This document shows positions 48,540 to 56,316 of a stretch of 64,000 nucleotides of DNA, piece after piece (the stretch's first letter is position 1; each line of letters starts with the position of its first letter). Made by a program: the position numbers and the translations under genes. Under the pieces are notes generated by a model that ran no database searches, had not been told where the DNA came from, and was given only the letters and a program-made list of their open reading frames with translations. This DNA is from Nisaea sp. (GTDB lineage Bacteria; Pseudomonadota; Alphaproteobacteria; Thalassobaculales; Thalassobaculaceae), in assembly GCF_034670185.1 (NCBI RefSeq), contig NZ_JAXMNY010000001.1:1550001-1614000 (forward strand). Direction: 5' to 3'.

Positions 48540-50567
48540 TCATAGCGGGTGGAGCACATCTTTCACCGTTCCCGCAAGCTGCTTCAGGCTGAAGGGCTTC
48601 GGCAGGAAATGAATGTTGGTGTCTTCCTCGATGCGCTGGCGCAGGGCGTCCTCTGAATAGCCTGAAATACAGATAACCCGGAGATCCGGCCGGTCCTCCC
48701 GCACCTTGCGCACCAGGGTCGGACCATCCATCCCCGGCATCACCACATCGGTGATCAACAGGTCGATCTCCTCGCTCTTGTCCGACAGCAATTGCAGGGC
48801 CGCCTCTCCGTTACGAGCCTCGATTACCTTGTAGCCCTTGTTCCGCAGGGCACGCGCGCCGAACAGACGGACCGGATCCTCGTCCTCGACCAGCATGATG
48901 GTTTCCACCCCGGTCAGATCCTTGCGTGATTCGGTGCCATCCATCTGCCCGTCGCCATGCCGGCTGAGCGCCTCCTTACCCTCGTAGGCGGGCAGGAATA
49001 CGGAGAACGTCGTGCCCTCTCCGACTGTGCTTTCCACCGAAATGAAGCCGTTGATCTGCTTCACGATGCCATAGACAGTGGAGAGACCGAGCCCGGTTCC
49101 CTGCCCGACCTCCTTGGTCGAGAAGAACGGCTCGAAAATCCGGCCTATGATCTTCTCTTCAATGCCGGTTCCGGTATCCACCACATCGAGCTGCACATAG
49201 CGCCCGGCGGGCATCATGTCATCACCGCGCCGAACCGGCACCTGAGTGACAAAGTCATGGGTTTTCATCGTGATCTTGCCACCGCCAGGGCAGGCGTCAC
49301 GGGCATTCACGACCAGATTGATCACCACCTGCTCAAGTTGCCCCTGATCGACCCGGATCGGTGCCAGCTCGCGGCCATGGGTGATTTTCAGAACGATGTT
49401 CTCACCGATCAGGCGGCGCAACAGGTGCGACAGGTCCGCAACGGTCTCGGTGACATCGAGCACCCGCGCGATCATCGTCTGCTGACGGGAAAACGCGAGC
49501 AACTGGCGCACCAGATTAGCCGCCCGGTTGGCGTTCTGCTTTACCTGCATGACATCCGAGAAGGACTGGTCTCCCGGCCGGTGACGGGCGAGCAGGAGAT
49601 CGCAATACCCGTTCATGGCCGTCAGCAGATTGTTGAAATCATGTGCGACACCGCCTGCGAGCTGGCCGACAGCCTGCATCTTCTGCGACTGGGCGACCTG
49701 CGCCTCCAACTGACGGCGGCGACCGATATCGATCAGATATACGACGAGCGTCGCGCCATCCGGACCTTCCCCGACTTTAAGGGAACGGCAAAAAACAGCG
49801 ACCTCGATGCCGTCCCCACCTTCGCGGTCGACAAGCTGGACTTCGATGTTCTCTCCATCTGCGGAGGCTCCCTCCAGGAACCGGGCCGCGGCCTCGCGGT
49901 CTTCCTGGTCGATAAGATCGACAAAGAGCGTGCCCCTGTCCGCCGCTCCCGGCCCGGTGCCTTCGACCAGCGCCCTATAAGCCGCATTCGCATGAATGGT
50001 TTTGAAATCGCCGCCGAGGAAAACAATGCCGGCCGGGGCGTAATCGAGAGCCGGAGCCGTCCAGCTATCCGTCTCGGGCAACAGCAATGCCAGAATGCTT
50101 CCGCCGTCCTCCGCGTCCCGATCAACGGCAAGCTGCACCTGCCAGGCTGACTGGCCCTCCGCCGACGGCACCGTTCCAGCCGTGACAAGCACTCCCGGCT
50201 CTGCAGCCCGGGCCTGCTCCATGTGCTTGCTGACCATGAGGCGCAATCGGAGAACAACCTTGTTTGAGGCGATATCGTCCCCGTCACCCGCAGCAAACAA
50301 ATCGACGAAAGCCTGATTGGCGGACAGAAAACGGCCTTCGTCGGAAAACCTGCAGACCGGAAGCATTGGCGTGGCTTCCGCTTTCTCCGCCTGAGTTCGC
50401 TCAGAGAGTTCTGACGTCAAGGCCGCAACGTCTGCCCGTAATTGTTCACGCTCCGCCTCGAGTATTCTCAAGGCCGCGCGGGAGCGCCTGAGTTTGACAG
50501 TCGCAGCGACACCAATGGCAGCGGCCACCAAAAAGCCGCTCGCCGCGGGCACAATCATCGGATCCAT
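48540..50567 (-). CDS. cckA: CckA-like hybrid sensor histidine kinase
   Basis: 675 residues. One N-terminal membrane helix (about 5-24) and a coiled coil lead to a PAS-like region (about 75-280). The HisKA motif QLAGGVAHDFNNLL has His309; the GHKL ATPase region with GTGIEEKIIGRIFEPFFSTK follows; and the C-terminal receiver has Asp607 in LLITDVVMPGMDG. Such kinases pass phosphate through ChpT to CtrA, which controls the cell cycle and motility in this class. Its place beside flhB and recA is typical. Confidence 0.88.
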   Translation of the reverse strand: MDPMIVPAASGFLVAAAIGVAATVKLRRSRAALRILEAEREQLRADVAALTSELSERTQAEKAEATPMLPVCRFSDEGRFLSANQAFVDLFAAGDGDDIASNKVVLRLRLMVSKHMEQARAAEPGVLVTAGTVPSAEGQSAWQVQLAVDRDAEDGGSILALLLPETDSWTAPALDYAPAGIVFLGGDFKTIHANAAYRALVEGTGPGAADRGTLFVDLIDQEDREAAARFLEGASADGENIEVQLVDREGGDGIEVAVFCRSLKVGEGPDGATLVVYLIDIGRRRQLEAQVAQSQKMQAVGQLAGGVAHDFNNLLTAMNGYCDLLLARHRPGDQSFSDVMQVKQNANRAANLVRQLLAFSRQQTMIARVLDVTETVADLSHLLRRLIGENIVLKITHGRELAPIRVDQGQLEQVVINLVVNARDACPGGGKITMKTHDFVTQVPVRRGDDMMPAGRYVQLDVVDTGTGIEEKIIGRIFEPFFSTKEVGQGTGLGLSTVYGIVKQINGFISVESTVGEGTTFSVFLPAYEGKEALSRHGDGQMDGTESRKDLTGVETIMLVEDEDPVRLFGARALRNKGYKVIEARNGEAALQLLSDKSEEIDLLITDVVMPGMDGPTLVRKVREDRPDLRVICISGYSEDALRQRIEEDTNIHFLPKPFSLKQLAGTVKDVLHPL

Positions 50568-50639
50568 CCGGTCTCCCCAAGGGTCGAGACATTTGTGCGG
50601 AACGATTGCACGTGCCCTCCGCCCTGTCTTTTTTCTAAT

Positions 50640-51719
50640 TTATAGAGAGATGTTCGCGGGCACGTTCGATTTGTTCAACTTGAAGACATAGCTGATCACC
50701 TCGGCAACGGCCTTGAAATATTCTTCCGGGATTTCCTCGTCTATCTCGGCATTCTCGAATAGCGCGCGCGCCAACGGCCGGTTTTCAACGATCGGAACAT
50801 CGCTGTCTGTCGCGACTTCCCGGATTTTCAGGGCAACAGCGTCCACGCCCTTGGCAACGACTCGCGGGGCGGCCATAGCGTCCATTTCATATTTCAGCGC
50901 CACGGCAAAGTGGGTCGGGTTCGTTACCACCACCGTCGCGTTTGGCACCTCGGCAATCATTCGCGTGCGGGCCCGTTCCGCCCGGAGCTGACGCAGCCGG
51001 GCTTTCACATGCGGATCGCCTTCGGTCTGCTTGTGCTCGTCCTTCACTTCCTGCTTGGACATGCGCTGCTGCTTCATGAACTCATAGCGCTGATAGAGGT
51101 AGTCTACGGTCGCCAACACACCCATTATCGCCAGCACACCGACGAACAACTTGATCGCCACCCAATGGGTTTCATTGAGCAGTTCCGTGATGTCCATCTG
51201 CACCATCAGCTCGACGCGCGAGAATTCCGGAGAGACGATCAGATAGGCGACGAAGCCGACCAGAACCATCTTGACGATGCCCTTGAGCAGCTCAACGACC
51301 GATTTCAAGCTGAACAGACGTTTTGCACCGGCGATTGGTGAGATTTTCTCAAGCTTCGGTTCGATCGCTGACGGAGCAATCAGCCAGCCTATCTGTGCGA
51401 GAATTCCTCCAGCCGCCAGAACGACAAGAAGGCCCAATGCCGGCGCGACTGCGATCCCCACATTAAGCAGAGTATCGTAAAGGACCGGTCCGACGGCGCT
51501 CATGTCGACACGGTCGGGACGCTCGATGAAAAACAGCAGTGCGCGGCTCATATCCGTCAGCAGAAAAGGCCCGATCAGTCCGACAATCAACGTCGCCCCC
51601 AAAAGGACGGCGAAATTGTTCACCTCTTTGGAACTGAGGGTTTGCCCTTTCTCCCGCGCTTGCGAGAGTTTTCGCGCAGACGGTTCTTCTGACTTATCTG
51701 CATCGTCCTGGTCGGCCAT
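50640..51719 (-). CDS. flhB: Flagellar export apparatus switch protein FlhB
   Basis: 359 residues from MADQDDADKSEEPS. Four membrane helices, then a cytoplasmic domain with the autocleavage motif NPTH at 267-270, flanked by VVVTNPTHFAVALKYE. Cleavage switches the export gate from rod/hook to filament substrates. It is the last flagellar gene of the flgB operon; fliR stop is 57 bp upstream. A second FlhB C-domain protein is at 54307. Confidence 0.97.
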   Translation of the reverse strand: MADQDDADKSEEPSARKLSQAREKGQTLSSKEVNNFAVLLGATLIVGLIGPFLLTDMSRALLFFIERPDRVDMSAVGPVLYDTLLNVGIAVAPALGLLVVLAAGGILAQIGWLIAPSAIEPKLEKISPIAGAKRLFSLKSVVELLKGIVKMVLVGFVAYLIVSPEFSRVELMVQMDITELLNETHWVAIKLFVGVLAIMGVLATVDYLYQRYEFMKQQRMSKQEVKDEHKQTEGDPHVKARLRQLRAERARTRMIAEVPNATVVVTNPTHFAVALKYEMDAMAAPRVVAKGVDAVALKIREVATDSDVPIVENRPLARALFENAEIDEEIPEEYFKAVAEVISYVFKLNKSNVPANISL

Positions 51720-51776
51720 GCCACCGGCTCCGATCGCCCCGGCTGCCGCAACTCCATTGTCGCGGCGCCACACATT

Positions 51777-52541
51777 TTAGGTCGGGATCACGTAACTCCC
51801 GATACTCGCGCCATAATACTCCAAAAAGACCAGCATGGCCCCACTGAGAACCAGTGAAAGAACCATCAACCCCATCACCACCTGTATCGGCAGCGCGACG
51901 AAAAAGATCTGCAATTGCGGCATCAGCCGCGCCATGACCCCCATCACCAGATAGAAAAGCAGCCCCAGCACAATGAACGGCGAGGCAAGCTGGACCGCAA
52001 GCTGGAAGCTTTTCGAAATGATCGTCGAAATCGCATCAGCAAAACCTGCAATGGGAAGCGACTCCCCTGGAGGGAACAGGGAGTAGCTGTCAATCAAGGC
52101 GCGGATCAGCAAATGATGCAGGTCCGTGATCAGCAAAAGCAGGGTCGCGATATTCAGCAGGAAGAAGCCGGGCAGAGAGCCTTGCGTAGCGATGGCCGGG
52201 TTGAATATCTGCGCATTCGAAAGCCCTGTATTCATGGCGATGATCTGACCTGCCGTATCCATCGTCAATAACAGGATCCGCGCAACGATCCCGAAATAGA
52301 GCCCGATCACCATTTCAAAAAATATCAGGCGCGCCAGCTCCGGTGCAGACGGCGCCAGCGGGATTGTGTCCGCGACCAACGGTGCAACGACGAGGCTCAG
52401 CCCAAGAGTCAAGATCAGCCGGTACTGGACGGGAACGAAGGTCTCCCCGATACCCGGTATGAGCATCATGGTCCCACCCAGCCGGCTCAAGACCAGCAGA
52501 ATGATGTAGACCTGAGTCGGGAGGAAATCCTCAAGAGGCAT
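51777..52541 (-). CDS. fliR: Flagellar export gate protein FliR
   Basis: 254 residues with the usual hydrophobic helices. GGTMMLIPGIGETFVPVQYRLILTLGLS near the N-terminus is the FliR signature region. With FliP and FliQ it forms the export gate inside the MS ring. It follows fliQ by 15 bp. Confidence 0.95.
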   Translation of the reverse strand: MPLEDFLPTQVYIILLVLSRLGGTMMLIPGIGETFVPVQYRLILTLGLSLVVAPLVADTIPLAPSAPELARLIFFEMVIGLYFGIVARILLLTMDTAGQIIAMNTGLSNAQIFNPAIATQGSLPGFFLLNIATLLLLITDLHHLLIRALIDSYSLFPPGESLPIAGFADAISTIISKSFQLAVQLASPFIVLGLLFYLVMGVMARLMPQLQIFFVALPIQVVMGLMVLSLVLSGAMLVFLEYYGASIGSYVIPT

Positions 52542-52556
52542 GAACCTGCGCCAGCC

Positions 52557-52823
52557 CTATCCGAGCGATATGATTTTGTCTGCTATGGACTGCATGAAGG
52601 CAGTTATTGTGTTCAGCATGAACGGCAGGAAGAAAATAAGCCCGCCGAACACGATGATGATCTTCGGCACGAACACCAGTGTCATTTCCTGCAACTGGGT
52701 CAGGGCCTGAAACAAGGAAATCATCAGGCCGATGGCAAGGCCAAGCAACATGATCGGCGTCGACATTGTCAGCATTGTGATAACGGCCTCGCGGCCGATC
52801 TCGATGGCATCAGCTTCATTCAT
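52557..52823 (-). CDS. fliQ: Flagellar export gate protein FliQ
   Basis: 88 residues, two membrane helices. STPIMLLGLAIGLMISLFQALTQLQEMTLVFVPK is the FliQ pattern (positions about 20-54). Gate subunit with FliP and FliR. Confidence 0.96.
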   Translation of the reverse strand: MNEADAIEIGREAVITMLTMSTPIMLLGLAIGLMISLFQALTQLQEMTLVFVPKIIIVFGGLIFFLPFMLNTITAFMQSIADKIISLG

Positions 52824-52933
52824 GGTCTCATCCCGGCCACGGTCTCATCCCGGCAAACATGTGCAGCCCGGCAATTCCTGCCGGGCAATTCATGACCAAT
52901 CGATTATGACCCGAAAAGGAGCCGCAAGCGCCA

Positions 52934-53239
52934 TCAAACTGGCATGCGGATGACTTCCTGATAGGCCTGAACCATGCGATCCCGGAGGGTCACGATTGTC
53001 CTGAGCGTAATATCGGCGCTGTTCACCGCCTGCACCACGTCGGTCAGGTCCGCCTCGCCGGCAATCCCCTTCATGGACATCTGCTCGCCAGACTCCATCA
53101 CACCGACTGCATCCTGAGCCGCCTGCTTCACGAAGCTGGAAAAATCGGTCCCGACCATGTCGGCGGATTTTGCTCCATCGGCACCTGGAACCTTACCGAT
53201 TCCGGCAGCTCCTAGCGCATTTCCGATATTGCTTACCAT
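52934..53239 (-). CDS. fliE: Flagellar hook-basal body protein FliE
   Basis: 101 residues from MVSNIGNALG; GGAG six bases before this ATG favours it over one 4 codons upstream. The C-terminal half, ADLTDVVQAVNSADITLRTIVTLRDRMVQAYQEVIRMPV, is the FliE family core (residues about 63-101). It joins MS ring to rod. Confidence 0.95.
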   Translation of the reverse strand: MVSNIGNALGAAGIGKVPGADGAKSADMVGTDFSSFVKQAAQDAVGVMESGEQMSMKGIAGEADLTDVVQAVNSADITLRTIVTLRDRMVQAYQEVIRMPV

Positions 53240-53307
53240 GGAGAACTCCATTTCTATTCAACCCGATATTACTCGGAATCACGCTTTCTTTCCAGCCCAG
53301 CCCATAT

Positions 53308-53718
53308 TTAGCCGCGTAACAGATCAACCGTCCGCTGCAGCATGCTACGCGCCATCTCGATCGAGGAAAGGTTGGCCTCGTAACTGCGCTGCGCTTCCCG
53401 CATGTCCATCATTTCAATCAGGCTGTTCACATTCGGGCGACGCACATATCCCTCTTCATCGGCCAGAGGATGGAACGGCTCGTATGCCAGCTCGAACTCC
53501 GAATCGTCCCGCCCGATCTTCGCAACACGGACCATTTCGGCATCCGCCTCCCGGTTCACATAGTTCTCGAAGACGATGGTTTTACGGCGATAAGGGTCTA
53601 CTCCCTTGACCGAACCGAGTGAGTCCGCGTTGGCCACGTTTTCGGAAATGACCCTGAGCCGCGTGCCCTGGGTTCGCATACCGGATGCGGAAATCTTGAT
53701 CGCAGAATTGAGATCCAT
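53308..53718 (-). CDS. flgC: Flagellar proximal rod protein FlgC
   Basis: 136 residues. ENVANADSLGS near the N-terminus and EMMDMREAQRSYEANLSSIEMAR at the C-terminus form the rod-protein coiled coil. Exported by the flagellar type III apparatus. Third in the operon. Confidence 0.96.
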   Translation of the reverse strand: MDLNSAIKISASGMRTQGTRLRVISENVANADSLGSVKGVDPYRRKTIVFENYVNREADAEMVRVAKIGRDDSEFELAYEPFHPLADEEGYVRRPNVNSLIEMMDMREAQRSYEANLSSIEMARSMLQRTVDLLRG

Positions 53719-53764
53719 GACTTAATCCTTTCCTGTCCACGCCTGTTTTTACTGGGGGGCCTGC

Positions 53765-54178
53765 TTACCGGGCACCACCGCCGCCAAGTGCAGTGCGGAA
53801 CATGCCGATCTGCTTGTTGTAGAGGTTCAGCGCGAGGTCGTACTGCAGCTTGGTGTCTTGCACGGCGATCATCTGTTCTTCCAGAACGACGCCGTTGCCG
53901 TTCGGGCTCGCCTCGTAAACGTCCTTGTAACTCGTTTTATCGATACGGAAATCATTGCGCGGCGTGGTTCCGGTCATGTGGCTGCCTTCCGTCACTGCGA
54001 CGGGAAGCTTGATCACTTGCTCAACCTCTCGCTTGAAGTTGATCGGTGTAAGGTCCTGCGACCGGTAGCTCGGAGAGTCGGCATTCGCGATGTTCTGCGC
54101 CAACACGGACTGGCGTTCGGAAAGCCAGTTCAGCTTGTGCTGTGCCATGTTCATCAGTGTCAGATTGGTGATCGACAT
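53765..54178 (-). CDS. flgB: Flagellar proximal rod protein FlgB
   Basis: 137 residues. AQNIANADSPSYRSQDL is the rod/hook ANADTP-type motif; the C-terminal helix LNLYNKQIGMFRTALGG closes it. First gene of flgBC-fliE-fliQR-flhB. A sigma-54 type promoter lies 65 bp upstream. Confidence 0.96.
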   Translation of the reverse strand: MSITNLTLMNMAQHKLNWLSERQSVLAQNIANADSPSYRSQDLTPINFKREVEQVIKLPVAVTEGSHMTGTTPRNDFRIDKTSYKDVYEASPNGNGVVLEEQMIAVQDTKLQYDLALNLYNKQIGMFRTALGGGGAR

Positions 54179-54243
54179 ATCGACTCTCGCTCGCGCACTT
54201 TTCGTTCATCTCAGAGAACCTTCATAGCTCCCGCAACAGTAAA

Positions 54244-54259
54244 AGCAAACATCATGCCA
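54244..54259 (-). promoter_or_regulatory. Sigma-54 type promoter for the flgB operon
   Basis: Read leftward, TGGCATGATGTTTGCT has GG and GC exactly 10 bases apart and TGGC/TTGC cores, the RpoN -24/-12 form. The transcript would start near 54234, 55 bases before flgB. In Caulobacter-type hierarchies, mid-class flagellar operons use sigma-54. Confidence 0.75.
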
Positions 54260-54271
54260 AGATTGGCTTGT

Positions 54272-54299
54272 TTGGGTTGGGCGCCTGCGCGCATATACT
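54272..54299 (+). promoter_or_regulatory. Sigma-70 type promoter for the FlhB-paralogue pair
   Basis: TTGGGT (54272-54277), 16 bases, TATACT (54294-54299). The gene's ATG is only 7 bases after the -10 box, so the transcript should begin at or next to the start codon (leaderless). Confidence 0.6.
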
Positions 54300-54306
54300 T
54301 CTCCCT

Positions 54307-54711
54307 ATGACAGACCGTTCGCGAGACCTGACAGGAATTTCGGTGTCCGACGCAGAAGCCCTCCCTAATCGGGAGGGGCAGCGCGCGGCAATGGAGCGGC
54401 GTGCCGCCAAAGCCCGGCGTGAAGCCAACGCGGCGAAAGACCGCCAGATTGCAATCGCACTCGACCACGATGACGGCACCGAAGACGCACCGCGGGTGAT
54501 CGCCAAAGGTTATGGCGAGGTCGCGGAAAAAATTCTGCGCCTTGCTTTTGAAAACGATGTGAAAGTGCGGAAAGATCCGGACCTGGTGCAGATCCTCGCT
54601 GCCGTCGAAGTGGATTGCGAAATCCCGGTTGAAGCCTTCGCGGCCGTCGCAGAGATCCTAACCTATGTATATCGCGCCAACGAACGGATCCGTGTCGAGG
54701 AGCAGAAATGA
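54307..54711 (+). CDS. FlhB C-terminal domain paralogue (FhlB/YscU-type)
   Basis: 134 residues from MTDRSRDLTG. The second half, PRVIAKGYGEVAEKILRLAFENDVKVRKDPDLVQ, and the C-terminal VDCEIPVEAFAAVAEILTYVYRANE match the cytoplasmic domain of FlhB after its NPTH loop. No membrane helices and no NPTH. Such proteins can stand in for the C-domain of FlhB during substrate switching. The first 55 residues are Arg/Glu/Ala-rich. No Shine-Dalgarno site; see promoter. Confidence 0.85.
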   Translation: MTDRSRDLTGISVSDAEALPNREGQRAAMERRAAKARREANAAKDRQIAIALDHDDGTEDAPRVIAKGYGEVAEKILRLAFENDVKVRKDPDLVQILAAVEVDCEIPVEAFAAVAEILTYVYRANERIRVEEQK

Positions 54712-55040
54712 CAGCCGCAAATCCTGAAACCCCAGCAGAACGGCTGACATCGGTGCGTGCACGCCTTGAGGCCGCCCTGAAGGAGCCGTCGTCAATCATC
54801 TCCGGCTCGCTTATCGGCCTTGAAACGGATGTAGCGTCCGTCTGTACAACGATCCCGGACCTGCCGCCGAAAGAAGCCCACGCCCTCGCTCCGGAAATGA
54901 AACATGTCATCGGGCTGCTTGAATTGCTGTCGGAGGTAATGGCCAAAAAGGCGGCTGAGGAAGCGCCCCCTTCCGATTCCGCGAACCTGCGCAGGAAGGC
55001 CGCAGCAGCCTATGGCGGCAAAGGGCGCGGCAACGGCTGA
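54708..55040 (+). CDS. Hypothetical protein coupled to FlhB paralogue
   Basis: 110 residues, overlapping the FlhB paralogue by 4 bp (ATGA). Two amphipathic helices (about 10-45 and 60-85) and a basic, Ala/Gly-rich tail LRRKAAAAYGGKGRGNG. No family recognised. Placement within flagellar genes argues for a small motility factor or export partner. Confidence 0.6.
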   Translation: MTAANPETPAERLTSVRARLEAALKEPSSIISGSLIGLETDVASVCTTIPDLPPKEAHALAPEMKHVIGLLELLSEVMAKKAAEEAPPSDSANLRRKAAAAYGGKGRGNG

Positions 55041-55167
55041 CCGCATCCAAACGTGTCGCCTTGATTTCCGGCCCTGCCCGGCTTCTCTCCACAGATCACC
55101 GTTACTTCGCATCACGGACATCGGCTTGCCGGTTCCCATCCGCGACACCTTGTGAAATGCTTTCGTC

Positions 55168-55500
55168 ATGGGTTTTGATATTTATGTTCGGTTTTTCCTC
55201 GGCTTCGCCTTCACGATCGGCTTGATCGGCGTGGTCTATTGGGTTGCCCGCCGCTATGCGGGGAGGCTTGGTATCGTGCGCACCCACAATACCGGGCGTC
55301 TCTCAGTGACCGGTCAGATATCTCTCGACCCGCGGCGTCGCGTGATGCTCGTTCGCTGCGATGACCGCGAGCATTTACTGCTGCTTGGCCCGAATAACGA
55401 TCTGATTATCGCCTCAGACTTGGGCACGAGCAGCTTTCAGTCCGCCTTGAAAGCCGCCGGAACCGCCGACAAGCTGGCTGAAAAGGGAGAGCAGGCATGA
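55168..55500 (+). CDS. fliO: Flagellar biosynthesis protein FliO
   Basis: 110 residues. One membrane helix (about 8-27) followed by a cytoplasmic part containing SLDPRRRVMLVRCDDREHLLLLG, the FliO signature. It helps FliP assemble into the gate. It ends in a 4 bp overlap with fliP. Confidence 0.9.
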   Translation: MGFDIYVRFFLGFAFTIGLIGVVYWVARRYAGRLGIVRTHNTGRLSVTGQISLDPRRRVMLVRCDDREHLLLLGPNNDLIIASDLGTSSFQSALKAAGTADKLAEKGEQA

Positions 55501-56273
55501 GACAGGCCCTTTTCACCCTCCGCTGGCCGCACTGGGCCGGCATCGCAGGAGTTATCTGCACCGCCCTGATCTGCCTGATTATGGCGCCGGATGCAGTGGC
55601 GCAGACCCTGACTCTGGATATCGGTGAGCCCGGCGGCTCGACAACGGCGCGCCTGATCCAGCTTGTTGGCGTCGTGACACTGCTCTCCATTGCGCCGGGC
55701 ATTCTGGTGACCGTCACATCTTTCACCCGGCTGGTGATCGTCTTCTCTCTGCTCCGTACCGCGCTCGGCACCCAGCAATCGCCGCCGAATATCGTAATGA
55801 TCAGCCTCGCACTGTTCCTGACCGGCTTCATCATGGCGCCAACACTTGAAAAAGCGTGGCAGGACGGCATCTCTCCGTTGATCGAGGAACGGATAGACGA
55901 GTTTGAAGCCTTCGAGCGCGCTGCTGAACCATTCCGTGTATTCATGCTCAGCCAGGTCCGCGACAAGGATCTTCAGCTTTTTGAGGATATTGGCCGGGTC
56001 GGCCCGGACGAAATCGGCGCTAACGCGCCTCTTAAAGTGCTCGTCCCCGCCTTCATGATCAGCGAGCTAAGACGTGCCTTCGAGATCGGCTTCCTGATCT
56101 ACCTGCCGTTCGTCATCATCGATATGGTCGTGGCGTCAATCCTGATGTCCATGGGCATGATGATGGTGCCGCCGGTCATCGTCTCCCTGCCCTTCAAGCT
56201 GATCTTCTTCGTTCTGGTGGATGGCTGGTATCTGATCGCCGGAAGTCTGGTGCGAAGTTTCGGCGCCTCATAG
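55497..56273 (+). CDS. fliP: Flagellar export gate protein FliP
   Basis: 258 residues with a cleavable-looking N-terminus ending ...DAVAQ near residue 40. The motifs ATSFTRLVIVFSLLRTALGTQQSPPNIV and LKVLVPAFMISELRRAFEIGF are family signatures (parts at about 75-105 and 180-200). Gate core with FliQ and FliR, although here fliQR are in the opposite operon. Confidence 0.96.
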   Translation: MRQALFTLRWPHWAGIAGVICTALICLIMAPDAVAQTLTLDIGEPGGSTTARLIQLVGVVTLLSIAPGILVTVTSFTRLVIVFSLLRTALGTQQSPPNIVMISLALFLTGFIMAPTLEKAWQDGISPLIEERIDEFEAFERAAEPFRVFMLSQVRDKDLQLFEDIGRVGPDEIGANAPLKVLVPAFMISELRRAFEIGFLIYLPFVIIDMVVASILMSMGMMMVPPVIVSLPFKLIFFVLVDGWYLIAGSLVRSFGAS

Positions 56274-56316
56274 CCAGAGACACCGTCACACTCACAACAC
56301 GAAGTGCGGGCACAAC

